Origin: Rhodococcus sp. W8901 | Lineage (GTDB): Bacteria > Actinomycetota > Actinomycetes > Mycobacteriales > Mycobacteriaceae | DNA length: 64,000 bases | Assembly: GCF_013348805.1 (NCBI RefSeq) | Contig: NZ_CP054690.1 | Location: forward strand, 5,270,001 to 5,334,000 | Direction of reading: 5' to 3' | In this document: positions 8,777 through 18,130 of the stretch, piece after piece | How positions within the stretch are numbered: position 1 is the first letter of the stretch | Layout: every line of letters begins with the position of its first letter | Notes under the pieces: model-generated | The model's input: only the letters and a program-made list of their open reading frames with translations | What the model was told of the DNA's origin: nothing | Database searches by the model: none | Made by a program: the position numbers and the translations under genes

Positions 8777-9749
8777 GTTCGTCTCCGACGGTCGAGTTCA
8801 CTTTGCTGGCACCGGTTTCGAGCAGCCGAGCGGCAGCGGAGGCAATCCGGTCCGCCGCGGTGCGCGCGGTACCCGAGACGGCGGTGAACTGGAGGAACCC
8901 GTGCGGAAGCGACGGGTAGTCCAGCAGGTCCACGGCGACGCCGGAGGCCGCGAGTCGTTCGGCGTACTCGACCCCCTCGTCGAGCAGCGGATCGTGACCG
9001 CCCACGACCACCACCGCGGGAGCAGTGGTCGAGAGGTCCGCGGCACGGATCGGGGCGAGCAGCGGCGACGTCCGCTCGGCGGGGTCCGGGCAGTAGTGGT
9101 CGAGGAACCACCGCATCTCCCGGGCGCCGAGGAACACACCCGAATTGGCGTCGTACGACGCGCGGGTGAGATCGGAATCCAGGACCGGATAGACGAGTAC
9201 CTGCCCGACGACGTCGATGTCACCGTCGGCGCCGACGAGATTGGCGCACACCGCAGCCAGGTTGCCGCCGGCGCTGTCGCCGGTGACGACGATCCGCGGC
9301 TCCAGGCCCTCCGCGGCGCCGGCCACCCAGCGCAGGGCCGTCATGGCGTCGTCGATCGCGGCCGGGAACGGATGCTCGGGTGCGAGGCGATAGTCCACAC
9401 TCACGACCGCGGCACCGGCGGCGTCCGCCATGAGCCGGCAGAAGGCATCGGCGTAGTCGAGATCCCCCGTGACCCAACCACCGCCGTGGAAGTGGACGAT
9501 CGTCCCCGCGACCCGGGGTTCCCCGGGGCGGTAGAGCCGGACCGTGACGTACTCGTCCACTGCGTGCGTCGTGACCGAGGCGACCTCGGGTCCGGCGGCA
9601 CACGACTGCAGCGCACCCCGGATCCGGAGGCGCGCGTCGTCCGGATCCAACTCCACCATCGGCGGGAGCCCGGCGCCGGCAACCGCGTTCGCGACGGCCT
9701 GGAGCGCGGAATCCAATTCAGTTCGGTTGTCCTGCACCACTCTTGTCAT
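8769..9749 (-). CDS. Alpha/beta-hydrolase, HSL/GDXG-type esterase
   Basis: This 326-residue carboxyl-ester hydrolase belongs to the hormone-sensitive-lipase group. The oxyanion motif HGGGW is at residues 88-92, the nucleophile elbow GDSAGG at 157-162 (Ser159), and the acid and base lie in the GGHDPLLDEG and LPHGFLQF segments. No signal peptide is seen. The gene is coupled to the D-aminoacylase-type gene by an 8-base overlap and lies just downstream of a TetR regulator on the same strand. A 19-bp inverted repeat at 9752-9770 ends three bases before its ATG, so repression at this site is likely. Confidence 0.92.
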   Translation of the reverse strand: MTRVVQDNRTELDSALQAVANAVAGAGLPPMVELDPDDARLRIRGALQSCAAGPEVASVTTHAVDEYVTVRLYRPGEPRVAGTIVHFHGGGWVTGDLDYADAFCRLMADAAGAAVVSVDYRLAPEHPFPAAIDDAMTALRWVAGAAEGLEPRIVVTGDSAGGNLAAVCANLVGADGDIDVVGQVLVYPVLDSDLTRASYDANSGVFLGAREMRWFLDHYCPDPAERTSPLLAPIRAADLSTTAPAVVVVGGHDPLLDEGVEYAERLAASGVAVDLLDYPSLPHGFLQFTAVSGTARTAADRIASAAARLLETGASKVNSTVGDEHA

Positions 9750-9751
9750 GA

Positions 9752-9770
9752 ACTAGAATCTAACTCTAGT
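9752..9770. promoter_or_regulatory. Candidate TetR operator before the esterase gene
   Basis: ACTAGA-(7)-TCTAGT forms a 19-bp inverted repeat with perfect 6-bp arms, immediately upstream of the esterase start codon at 9749 and 59 bases from the TetR stop. Its position fits a repressor site for the TetR product encoded at 9829-10455. Confidence 0.55.
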
Positions 9771-9828
9771 CTGTAGCTATGACAACGGTCACACCGGAGC
9801 CGGTGACTACCCGCGAGGCGGAAGCGGC

Positions 9829-10455
9829 TCAGCGCGCCGTCGCGGGCGGAAAGATCATGTCGACCGTGCGGTCGAGCAGTCGGTGGACCTCGGCGACGTC
9901 CTGGCGCCCGAGCCCGAACAGGATCAGCTCGTGTGCAAGCACCGCGGTCACGACCGCGACGACGTCCGCGGCGTCCTCGTCCGGCAGATCGAACAACTGC
10001 TCGCGGTACGAGCCGAGCACCTGCGCCGAGAACTCGGCGAACAACGCACACACGATCGGATCGGCCGACTGGCGCAACACGTTCTGCAGGCGCAGATACG
10101 TCGGGCACTCCTCGAACCGGTGGACCGAGTGGTGTAGGCGAATCCGGATCCGTTCGGCCGGAGGCAGTTCCGGATCGGGTGCGCCGCCGTGCTTGATCGG
10201 ATCGGTCGCCGACCAGTCTCGCAGGACGGCGGCGTACAGGTGTTCCTTGGACGTGAAGTACCGGTACACGGTCCCGAGGGCGACCCCCGACCGTTCCGCG
10301 ACGTCGCGGATCTGGATGCGTTCGAAGTCGTCGTCGACGAGCAGTTCACCGGCCGCATCGATGATCCGTTGACGGCGCTCCCGCTGCCCCTTCGGCAGCG
10401 ACGCGGGGTCCTGCAGCGCCGGCCTGCCCAGCCGATCCGGCACCCCTGCATCCAC
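9829..10455 (-). CDS. TetR-family transcriptional regulator
   Basis: This 208-residue protein has an N-terminal TetR helix-turn-helix: QRIIDAAGELLVDDDFERI, then IRDVAERSGVALGTVYRYF and SKEHLYAAV at about residues 28-80. The remainder is an alpha-helical ligand domain. GTG 10455 is preceded by GGGAGG at 9 bases. It probably represses the downstream esterase/deacylase pair through the inverted repeat at 9752. It may also act on the divergent monooxygenase gene that starts 97 bases away at 10553, a common arrangement for Baeyer-Villiger enzymes (inference). Confidence 0.92.
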   Translation of the reverse strand: MDAGVPDRLGRPALQDPASLPKGQRERRQRIIDAAGELLVDDDFERIQIRDVAERSGVALGTVYRYFTSKEHLYAAVLRDWSATDPIKHGGAPDPELPPAERIRIRLHHSVHRFEECPTYLRLQNVLRQSADPIVCALFAEFSAQVLGSYREQLFDLPDEDAADVVAVVTAVLAHELILFGLGRQDVAEVHRLLDRTVDMIFPPATAR

Positions 10456-10552
10456 GTTCGTACGCCTCCCGTCGCACCCGCCTGATCAGCGGGACACCCG
10501 CACCGATGCTACTGGCACCCCTCCCAACCACCACGAAACGAGGTCGACCGCG

Positions 10553-12202
10553 ATGCCCGACAGCACGTCCCGAGAATCCCGAGAATCCACTGCGTCCTCC
10601 ACACCCACCTACGACGCCGTCGTCGTCGGTGCCGGGTTCGCGGGCCTGTACACGCTGCACAGCCTGCGCCGGCGCGGTCTGACCGTTCGACTGTTCGAGG
10701 CCGGCGATGGTGTGGGCGGCACGTGGTTCTGGAATCGGTACCCGGGGGCGCGGTGCGATGTCGACAGCGCCGACTACTCGTACTCGTTCGACGACGACCT
10801 GCAGCAGGACTGGGTGTGGACCGAGCGTTTCCCCGCCCAGCCGGAGATCCTGCGCTATCTCGAGCACGTCGCCGACCGGTTCGGTCTGCGTGAGGACATC
10901 ACCTTCGGCTCTCGCGTGACGTCGGCGCACTTCGACGACGCGAGCGGGCTGTGGACGGTCACCACCGACAGCGGCGACACCGTCACGGCCCGCTGGACCG
11001 TCATGGCCACCGGACCGCTGTCGTCGGCCCGGATTCCCGACATCGCAGGCCTGGCCACGTTCACCGGCGAGATCCACCACACCGCGAACTGGCCCGAGCA
11101 GGGCGTCGACTTCGGCGGCAAGCGCGTCGGCGTGATCGGCACCGGCTCGTCGGGAGTCCAGGCGATTCCGGTCATCGCGGAACAGGCGGCGGAGCTGACG
11201 GTGTTCCAGCGGACTCCGGGATTCGTTCTTCCGGCACGCAACCGGCCGCTCGGGCCCGGCGAACTCGCCGAGATCAAGGCCGACTACCCCGCGCGCCGGC
11301 AACTGCAGCGGCAATCGCACGGCGGCTGGATCCTCCCGCCGCCGGTCGGACTCGCACTCGAGACCGCACCGGATGTTCGGATCAAGGAGTACGAGACCCG
11401 CTGGGCCGCGGGCGGGCTCGCCTTCCAGACCACGTTCGGCGACGTCATGACGGATGCCGCCGCGAACGAGACCGCCGCCGAGTTCGTGCGCTCGAAAATT
11501 CGTGAGACGGTCACCGATCCCGTCACCGCGGAAGTGCTGTGCCCCAAGGGCTATCCGCTGGGATCCAAGCGGGTGTGTGTCGGCACCGACTACTACGAGA
11601 CCTTCAACCGCGGCAACGTCGAGCTGGTCGACCTGCGTGCCACCCCGATCGAGGAGATCGTGTCCGAGGGCATCCGCACGGACGCCGGCGTCCACGAACT
11701 CGACGCGATCGTCTTCGCCACCGGGTTCGACGCCATGACCGGCGCGCTCGGCGCCATCGACATCCGTGGACGGGACGGGGTGACGCTGCGCGACACGTGG
11801 GAGGCGGGCCCGCGCACCTACCTCGGCCTCTCGGTGGCCGGGTTCCCCAATCTGTTCGTGCTCGCCGGGCCGGGTAGTCCGTCGGTCCTCTCGAACGTCG
11901 TGGTGTCGATCGAACAGCACGTGGAGTGGGTGATCGGCTACCTCGACCACATGCGCAGCACCGGTGCCCGGTTCGCGGAGGCCACGCTCGAGGCGCAGGA
12001 CGAGTGGGTGGAGCACGTGACGGGCATCGCCGTCGGCAGCCTCTACATGCAGGCGGACTCGTGGTACCTCGGTGCCAACGTCCCCGGGAAGCCGCGCATC
12101 TTCATGCCGTATCTCGGCGGCGTCGGCAACTACCGGAACCTGTGCGCGCAGATCGCCGCGGACGGCTACCGAGGGTTCTCCACAACCACCGAACTCGGAT
12201 AG
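10553..12202 (+). CDS. Flavin-containing Baeyer-Villiger monooxygenase
   Basis: This 549-residue class B flavoprotein inserts oxygen next to a ketone using NADPH and O2. Visible motifs are the FAD Rossmann GAGFAG at 26-31, the Baeyer-Villiger fingerprint FTGEIHHTANWP at 170-181 (FxGxxxHxxxWP), the NADPH Rossmann GTGSSG at 196-201 and the ATGFD segment near residue 385-390. Its length matches cyclohexanone-type monooxygenases. The natural ketone is unknown. The gene stands alone, divergent from a TetR gene and followed after 65 bases by ilvD, with which it shares no obvious function. Confidence 0.94.
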   Translation: MPDSTSRESRESTASSTPTYDAVVVGAGFAGLYTLHSLRRRGLTVRLFEAGDGVGGTWFWNRYPGARCDVDSADYSYSFDDDLQQDWVWTERFPAQPEILRYLEHVADRFGLREDITFGSRVTSAHFDDASGLWTVTTDSGDTVTARWTVMATGPLSSARIPDIAGLATFTGEIHHTANWPEQGVDFGGKRVGVIGTGSSGVQAIPVIAEQAAELTVFQRTPGFVLPARNRPLGPGELAEIKADYPARRQLQRQSHGGWILPPPVGLALETAPDVRIKEYETRWAAGGLAFQTTFGDVMTDAAANETAAEFVRSKIRETVTDPVTAEVLCPKGYPLGSKRVCVGTDYYETFNRGNVELVDLRATPIEEIVSEGIRTDAGVHELDAIVFATGFDAMTGALGAIDIRGRDGVTLRDTWEAGPRTYLGLSVAGFPNLFVLAGPGSPSVLSNVVVSIEQHVEWVIGYLDHMRSTGARFAEATLEAQDEWVEHVTGIAVGSLYMQADSWYLGANVPGKPRIFMPYLGGVGNYRNLCAQIAADGYRGFSTTTELG

Positions 12203-12267
12203 ATGCAGCGTGGTTACATGGACGAAAGCACCGCCATCCGTGACGATCGATCGTTGGGAGAAGCGCC

Positions 12268-13980
12268 GTGACCACTTCGAAGGATTCCGCGGGACCGGAC
12301 ATCAAGCCGCGCAGCCGGGACGTCACGGACGGCCTCGAGAAGACCGCCGCCCGCGGCATGCTGCGGGCGGTGGGCATGGGCGACGACGACTGGGACAAGC
12401 CGCAGATCGGGATCGGGTCGTCGTGGAACGAGATCACCCCGTGCAACCTGTCGCTGGACCGACTGGCCGACGCGTGCAAGGACGGCGTGTTCGCGGCCGG
12501 CGGCTACCCGCTCGAGTTCGGCACCATCTCGGTCTCGGACGGCATCTCGATGGGCCACGAGGGCATGCACTTCTCGCTGGTCTCCCGTGAGGTGATCGCG
12601 GACAGCGTCGAGACGGTGATGCAGGCCGAGCGACTCGACGGTTCGGTGCTGCTCGCCGGCTGCGACAAGTCGCTGCCCGGCATGCTGATGGCGGCCGCGC
12701 GGCTGAACCTGGCCAACGTCTTCCTCTACGCCGGCTCGATCCTGCCGGGCATCGCGAAGCTGTCCGACGGCACCGAGAAGGAAGTCACCATCATCGACGC
12801 GTTCGAGGCCGTCGGGGCCTGCTCGCGCGGACTGATGAGCCGCGAGGACGTCGACGCAATCGAACGCGCGATCTGTCCCGGCGAGGGCGCCTGCGGCGGC
12901 ATGTACACCGCCAACACGATGGCGTGCGCGGCCGAGGCGCTGGGGATGTCGCTGCCCGGCAGCGCCGCACCCCCGGCCACCGACCGCCGCCGCGACGGGT
13001 TCGCCCGGCGCAGCGGACAGGCCGTGGTCGAGTTGCTGCGCCGCGGGATCACCACGTCGGACATCCTGACGAAGGAGGCGTTCGAGAACGCGATCGCCGT
13101 CGTCATGGCGTTCGGCGGCTCCACCAACGCGGTACTGCACCTGCTGGCGATCGCACACGAGGCCGAGGTGGCGCTCACGCTCGACGACTTCGCTCGCGTC
13201 GGGGCGCGCGTCCCGCACCTGGCCGACGTCAAACCGTTCGGCCGTCACGTCATGATCGACGTCGACCGGATCGGCGGCGTCCCGGTGATCATGAAGTCCC
13301 TGCTCGACGCCGGACTGCTGCACGGCGACTGCCTCACCGTCACCGGCCGCACACTCGCCGAGAACCTCGCCGAGATCGCTCCCCCGGACCCGGACGGCAA
13401 GGTCCTGCGCGCGCTCAGCTCACCGATCCATCCCACGGGCGGCATCACGATCCTCGAGGGCACGCTCGCGCCGGGCGGCGCGGTGGTGAAGTCGGCCGGG
13501 TTCGATTCGTCCGTATTCGAGGGAACCGCACGCGTTTTCGATCGTGAGCGTGCGGCGATGGATGCGCTCGAGGACGGGACGATCACGGCCGGCGACGTCG
13601 TCGTGATCCGCTACGAGGGCCCCAAGGGCGGACCCGGGATGCGGGAGATGCTGGCGATCACCGCCGCGATCAAGGGCGCCGGCCTCGGCAAGGACGTGCT
13701 GCTGCTGACCGACGGCCGGTTCTCCGGGGGTACGACGGGACTGTGCGTCGGGCACGTCGCCCCCGAGGCCGTCGACGCCGGGCCGATCGCGTTCGTCCGC
13801 GACGGCGACCGGATCAGCCTGGACGTCGCCAACGGGGTGCTCGATCTCCTGGTGGACGAGAAGGAGCTCGCCACCCGCCGGAGCGGATGGGAGCCCCTGC
13901 CTCCCCGTTACACCCGTGGCGTGCTGGCGAAGTACACCAAGCTCGTCGGGTCGGCGTCCGACGGTGCCGTGTGCGGCTGA
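12268..13980 (+). CDS. ilvD: Dihydroxy-acid dehydratase
   Basis: This 570-residue Fe-S enzyme converts 2,3-dihydroxy-isovalerate and 2,3-dihydroxy-3-methylvalerate to the 2-keto acids of valine and isoleucine synthesis. Diagnostic parts are [10 protein letters not shown] (Cys59), [10 protein letters not shown] (Cys132) and [14 protein letters not shown] (Cys209), which supply cluster ligands, and the C-terminal [23 protein letters not shown] 12268 is used, with GGGAG 7 bases upstream. It converges with the MFS gene and only 16 bases separate the two stops. No other branched-chain biosynthesis gene is nearby. In the broader IlvD/EDD family sugar-acid dehydratases exist, but the sequence fits true IlvD well. 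Confidence 0.95.
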   Translation: MTTSKDSAGPDIKPRSRDVTDGLEKTAARGMLRAVGMGDDDWDKPQIGIGSSWNEITPCNLSLDRLADACKDGVFAAGGYPLEFGTISVSDGISMGHEGMHFSLVSREVIADSVETVMQAERLDGSVLLAGCDKSLPGMLMAAARLNLANVFLYAGSILPGIAKLSDGTEKEVTIIDAFEAVGACSRGLMSREDVDAIERAICPGEGACGGMYTANTMACAAEALGMSLPGSAAPPATDRRRDGFARRSGQAVVELLRRGITTSDILTKEAFENAIAVVMAFGGSTNAVLHLLAIAHEAEVALTLDDFARVGARVPHLADVKPFGRHVMIDVDRIGGVPVIMKSLLDAGLLHGDCLTVTGRTLAENLAEIAPPDPDGKVLRALSSPIHPTGGITILEGTLAPGGAVVKSAGFDSSVFEGTARVFDRERAAMDALEDGTITAGDVVVIRYEGPKGGPGMREMLAITAAIKGAGLGKDVLLLTDGRFSGGTTGLCVGHVAPEAVDAGPIAFVRDGDRISLDVANGVLDLLVDEKELATRRSGWEPLPPRYTRGVLAKYTKLVGSASDGAVCG

Positions 13981-13996
13981 CACCGTCGGCCGGAAT

Positions 13997-15298
13997 CTAG
14001 ACGTTCTCGAGTCGGATTCCCTTGGTCTCCCTCATGAACAGGCACGCGACACCGGTGAAGACGCAGAGCACCATGATGTAGACGCTGAAGGCCCACCCGA
14101 TCCCCTGCCCCACCAGGAGTTGGTTCAGGTAGGGCGAGGAACCACCGAACACCGCGACGGAGATCGAATACGCGAATCCGATCGCCTGCGTGCGGAGCTT
14201 GGTCGGGAAGCTTTCCGACAGCGTCGCGGACAGGACCGACGCGGGAATCGAGACGACCAGGAGCGCGACGGTCGTCGCCACGAGCAGCGTCCACCCCGAC
14301 GACGTGATCATCGCGGTGAGCGGGAACTGCAGCACGAACATCAGCCCCGCGAACGCGAACAACATGGGCCGGCGACCGATCCGGTCCGAGAGCAGCCCCC
14401 AGAAGGGAAGCGAGACGAGCGCGATCAGCTGTGCGATGACGAGCATCCAGTAGGCGGTGTCGGGATTCATGCCCTCCTGGGTGATCGCATAGGTCGAGAT
14501 GTACGACGTCCAGGTGTAGTGCGCGGCGGTGATGCCGGACGTCATACCGATCATGAGCAGCACGGCACGGACCACGGTCCGTCGAGGAATGCGGGTGTCG
14601 TCCGAGTTGTCCTGCGCGTCGAACACCTCGCTCTCCTCCATGCTCCGGCGAAGGTACAGCGCTGCCAGCGCCAGAACCGCACCGATGAGGAAGGGGATAC
14701 GCCAACCCCACTGCGCGACCGCGCTCTCCGACAGCGTCGAGGTCACGACACCACCCACCGAATAGGCCAGCACGGACCCACCGAAGATCGCGATGAAGGC
14801 GACACTGCCCCACATGCCTCGACGGTTCGGCGGTGCGATCTCGCTGACGTACGAGTACGCGGTCGCGGACTCGCCACCGTGCGCAAATCCCTGAACAACG
14901 CGGGCGGCCAACAGAATCACCGAGGCCCAGACGCCGACGGACTCGTACGTGGGCATGATGCCGATCACCAGGCTGCCACCGGCCATCATGAGCATGGTGG
15001 TGATCAGGACGAATTTCCGTCCCCGCCGGTCGGCGATCCGCCCGAACACGATGCCGCCGAGCGGGCGCATCAGGAACCCGACGGCAAAAACGGCGAGCGT
15101 GGACAGCAGGGCCGACACCGGATTCGAGTTGTCGAAGACAACCGCGGCGATGAACGGCGCGAACACTGCGTAGGCGCTCCATTCGTACCACTCCAGCACG
15201 TTCCCGACCGCACTCGCCAGGAGCGACTTCTTCTTCGAGCCGATGCCCGTGGCGTTCGCCTGTCCGGGGCGTTCTCTCTCGGCAACTTCAGATGTCAC
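13997..15298 (-). CDS. MFS transporter, metabolite:H+ symporter (MHS) type
   Basis: This 433-residue membrane protein has about 12 predicted membrane segments. MHS-type signatures are NVLEWYEWSAYAVFAPFIA near residues 33-51, the loop GRIADRRGRKF at about 85-95 and its second-half counterpart GLLSDRIGRRP. Members carry proline, betaine, shikimate, citrate or aromatic acids. It lies 44 bases downstream of an acyl-CoA ligase on the same strand, so the pair may import a carboxylic acid and activate it with CoA (inference). Confidence 0.92.
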   Translation of the reverse strand: MTSEVAERERPGQANATGIGSKKKSLLASAVGNVLEWYEWSAYAVFAPFIAAVVFDNSNPVSALLSTLAVFAVGFLMRPLGGIVFGRIADRRGRKFVLITTMLMMAGGSLVIGIMPTYESVGVWASVILLAARVVQGFAHGGESATAYSYVSEIAPPNRRGMWGSVAFIAIFGGSVLAYSVGGVVTSTLSESAVAQWGWRIPFLIGAVLALAALYLRRSMEESEVFDAQDNSDDTRIPRRTVVRAVLLMIGMTSGITAAHYTWTSYISTYAITQEGMNPDTAYWMLVIAQLIALVSLPFWGLLSDRIGRRPMLFAFAGLMFVLQFPLTAMITSSGWTLLVATTVALLVVSIPASVLSATLSESFPTKLRTQAIGFAYSISVAVFGGSSPYLNQLLVGQGIGWAFSVYIMVLCVFTGVACLFMRETKGIRLENV

Positions 15299-15342
15299 GA
15301 TTCTTCAGCTTTCGTCAGAATTGGTTTGCTGTGGAACGGAAC

Positions 15343-17001
15343 TCACATCGTGGCGCCGGCGCGGCCACGGAGTTCGGTTCGGCGGATCTTGCCGGTGAGT
15401 GTCTTGGGAATGGAGTCGACGACGTGCACCTGCCGCGGCCGCTTGTAGGCCGCCAACCGGTCACCGACGAACGCGACGAGCTCGCTCTCCGACACGTGGG
15501 CGCCGGGATTGAGCGACACGTACGCAACGACCCTCTCGCCCTGATAGTCGTCCGGCTCGCCGGTGACACCTGCCTCGTAGACGGCCGGGTGTTCGTGCAA
15601 CACACCTTCGACCTCGCGTGGCCACACCTTGTAGCCGGACACGTTGATCTGGTCCTTGAGCCGGTCGACCAGGTAGACCCATCCGTGCTCGTCCATGATC
15701 GCCACGTCGCCGGTGTGGAGCCGGCCGCAGGGAAAGGTCTTCGCCGTGTCCTCCGGCCGACCCAGATATCCCGCGATGATCTGAGGCCCGGCGAGGGTCA
15801 GTTCGCCTGCCGTCCCGGCGAGGACCGGTTCGCCGTCGGCACTCACGACACGAGCGTCCAGCAGCGGTAGCGGGATCCCGATCGACAACGACCCGCTGGC
15901 CGGATCGACCGGTGCGCGGGCACCGGGAGGAACCGCGATCACCCCGGACGACGTCTCCGTCATCCCGAACGCGTTGTGGATGTAGTGCCCGAACCGCTCC
16001 TCGAACTTCCGGACGGTCGCCGGCGGGATCGGAGCACCGCCCGAGTAGAGCGCCTTGACCGATGCGAAGTGCTCCGGGGAGGCGTCGGGCACCCGGTAGA
16101 GGGCGTTGAAGACGGTGATGGATCCGATCGTGAACGTGACCCGGTGCTCGACGAACGTCTCGAGCGTCACCTCGGGGTGGAACCGATTCGCGAAGACGAG
16201 TGTGCAGTCACGAATCAAGGCGACGACCGCGTTGATCACTGCACCGGTGATGTGGAACAGCGGCGCGATCGCGAAGACGACGTCGCCGTCGGCGGTGCCG
16301 ACGAAGTCACCGAATGTCGTGGCGACGGCGAGCACGTTCGCATGCGTGTTGAGGCTGGCCTTGGGAGTGCCCGTCGTTCCGGAGGTGTAGGCGACGATCG
16401 CCGTATCGTCGCCCGAAACGTCCGGTCGCGGGGGACGCGCACCGCGATGGCGGGCCACCACGTTCACGAGGTCCTCACCCACCCGGCTCGTCGCCCGGAC
16501 CGGATCGGCAAACACCCTCGGGTCCGACCTGTTCTGGAAGTCGAGGTCGCTCGTGGTGATCAGCCATCGGACCGAGCTGCCCCGCAACGTGTCCGCCGTT
16601 TCCTCCGCAGAACGGTCCGAACAGATGACACCGACGGTGCCCGCGTCGTCGACCAGGTGCCGCAGTTCAGCTCCGCGATACATCGGGTTGAGGAGCAGGG
16701 CGGCCGCACCGATCTTCCACAGGGCCACCATCGAGATGGCGTACTGCGGGATGTTCTGCAGGTAGATCCCGACACGGTCACCCCGCCGGACCCCCTTCTC
16801 CGACAACCCGACCGCGAGCGCGTCGGACTGTTCGTCGACCTCGGCGGCGGTGAGCACACCGTCGAAGTAGCGCAGGGCCACACCATCGGGATTCGCCGCG
16901 ACGCGGGCATTCCAGGCATCGACGAGCGACGCGAACGGGATCGACGGATCCGTGACCGTTCCACTCGGATACAGCGACATCCAAGGGCGTGCGTCGGGCA
17001 T
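15343..17001 (-). CDS. Acyl-CoA synthetase (AMP-dependent ligase)
   Basis: This 552-residue adenylate-forming enzyme should activate a carboxylic acid to its CoA thioester. The P-loop-like motif AYTSGTTGTPKA, the segment HNAFGMTETS, the adenylate motif LHTGD and the C-terminal lid region DRLKDQINVSGYKVWP and lysine in PKTLTGKIRR are all present. The frame is open to 17085, but ATG 17001 has AAAGGGGG 8 bases upstream and gives the normal N-terminus. It is coupled to the MHS-type carrier 44 bases downstream. An imperfect 20-bp palindrome at 17094-17113 may be its operator. The chain length of the substrate cannot be told. Confidence 0.92.
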   Translation of the reverse strand: MPDARPWMSLYPSGTVTDPSIPFASLVDAWNARVAANPDGVALRYFDGVLTAAEVDEQSDALAVGLSEKGVRRGDRVGIYLQNIPQYAISMVALWKIGAAALLLNPMYRGAELRHLVDDAGTVGVICSDRSAEETADTLRGSSVRWLITTSDLDFQNRSDPRVFADPVRATSRVGEDLVNVVARHRGARPPRPDVSGDDTAIVAYTSGTTGTPKASLNTHANVLAVATTFGDFVGTADGDVVFAIAPLFHITGAVINAVVALIRDCTLVFANRFHPEVTLETFVEHRVTFTIGSITVFNALYRVPDASPEHFASVKALYSGGAPIPPATVRKFEERFGHYIHNAFGMTETSSGVIAVPPGARAPVDPASGSLSIGIPLPLLDARVVSADGEPVLAGTAGELTLAGPQIIAGYLGRPEDTAKTFPCGRLHTGDVAIMDEHGWVYLVDRLKDQINVSGYKVWPREVEGVLHEHPAVYEAGVTGEPDDYQGERVVAYVSLNPGAHVSESELVAFVGDRLAAYKRPRQVHVVDSIPKTLTGKIRRTELRGRAGATM

Positions 17002-17093
17002 GGCACCAGCCCCCTTTCGGCAGTTGACAACAGGGCAACAGCAGGACTCGGGACGCGAGCAGTGGGACCCCGGCGAACCCGCCAAACTGAACA

Positions 17094-17113
17094 GACCGAC
17101 CGATCGCTCGTTC
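17094..17113. promoter_or_regulatory. Imperfect 20-bp palindrome upstream of the ligase operon
   Basis: The sequence GACCGAC-CGATCG-CTCGTTC has a palindromic centre and arms matching at 5 of 7 positions. It lies about 90 bases upstream of the ligase start (17001). The layout resembles TetR-family operators in fatty-acid genes of mycolic-acid bacteria, but no regulator gene adjoins it. Confidence 0.35.
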
Positions 17114-17232
17114 GGGTACAGGGAGTGTTGCCTGTCACACCTGGCGTGTCAAGTGGGAGCGGGCGGCCCGGGTATCGCACATGCACCGACACAGCGGGAA
17201 ACCTTGAAGGACGACGTGGTCCGCCCACGAGA

Positions 17233-17265
17233 ATGTGCCGGACCCTCGACGAGGATCCGGCACAT
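17233..17265 (-). terminator. Hairpin terminator of the secreted protease gene
   Basis: ATGTGCCGGA (17233-17242) pairs perfectly with TCCGGCACAT (17256-17265), and the inner CCTCG/CGAGG can extend the stem. It lies 20 bases beyond the protease stop codon at 17286. Confidence 0.65.
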
Positions 17266-17285
17266 CGGCGAAACGGGAACTACAC

Positions 17286-17942
17286 CTAGATCGGTCTGTA
17301 GCCGGCGCCGGGGCCACCGGTCGCGTTGATGCTGTCGATGATCGACGTCATGTTGGTGCCGAGTTCGGGACCGAGGCAGGCGACGCCGAGATAGGCATTC
17401 ACCATCGCGACCAGCGTCGTCCCGACGACGACCGGTGAGCCCGAATCGCCCTCGATGACGCACATCTGCGTCCACGTCTCCTGCGATTGGAGCACGTCCC
17501 CGTACACGACGCCGCATGTGTGACCGGTGGTCCGCCCCTGCTTGCACGCGACCGCCGGGAACTGCGCCGGTGTACCGATCCCGGTGATGGTGACCTCGCC
17601 GATCGTGTTCACCGGCGCGACCTTCGCGGGATCGAATTCGATCACGGCGTAGTCGTAGTCGTGGTTGGACACCGCGAAGTGCCCCACCACCCCGGCGTCG
17701 GGTGCGGACTCCGGCACCACCGCCGCCCCGGCCTCACCGCAGTGCCCCGCCGTGATGCCGACCAGCCTGCCGGCGTTGTCGTGCCCGATGGTGGTGAGCG
17801 TGCATTCGTACATGTTGTCGATCACGATTCCGGACCCACCGCCGAGAACCGCCTTCGGCGGTGCGGCGGTGGCGGTGCCGACTCCGAGCATGGCGGCGAT
17901 CACCGCCAACGCCGCGAAGATCAAGGAAAGTCGCTTGAGCAT
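17286..17942 (-). CDS. Secreted trypsin-like serine protease (S1 family)
   Basis: This 218-residue exported protease has a Sec signal peptide (MLKRLSLIFAALAVIAAM, predicted cleavage after TATA at about residue 26). The probable catalytic triad is His67 in ITAGHC, Asp97 in HDYDYAVIEF and Ser167 in EGDSGSP. Cysteine pairs Cys47/Cys68 and Cys133/Cys143 fit the S1 disulfides. ATG 17942 is chosen because GGGAGGG precedes it by 4 bases and the signal peptide starts there; the frame is open to 18005. It is followed by a hairpin terminator and appears to be a single-gene unit. The substrate is unknown. Confidence 0.92.
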   Translation of the reverse strand: MLKRLSLIFAALAVIAAMLGVGTATAAPPKAVLGGGSGIVIDNMYECTLTTIGHDNAGRLVGITAGHCGEAGAAVVPESAPDAGVVGHFAVSNHDYDYAVIEFDPAKVAPVNTIGEVTITGIGTPAQFPAVACKQGRTTGHTCGVVYGDVLQSQETWTQMCVIEGDSGSPVVVGTTLVAMVNAYLGVACLGPELGTNMTSIIDSINATGGPGAGYRPI

Positions 17943-18130
17943 GTTGCCCTCCCGGTTGGCGCTACGAATGTGCCATCGGTCGATCACCGCCACATGCCTG
18001 CGCACTACCCTGCATGCACGCCCTCGCCGCGATCATGCGCGCGCGAGTCGGCGGGACACTCTATCGGCAACCTTCCCACCTCCGTCGATGCCGACGGGCC
18101 TCGTTGACCCGATCGTCACCGAATCGCCGA

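Noticed and set aside
13916-15448. 510-codon plus-strand frame
   Set aside because: Opposite the MFS gene; low-complexity His/Arg/Asp content and no hydrophobic or domain pattern.
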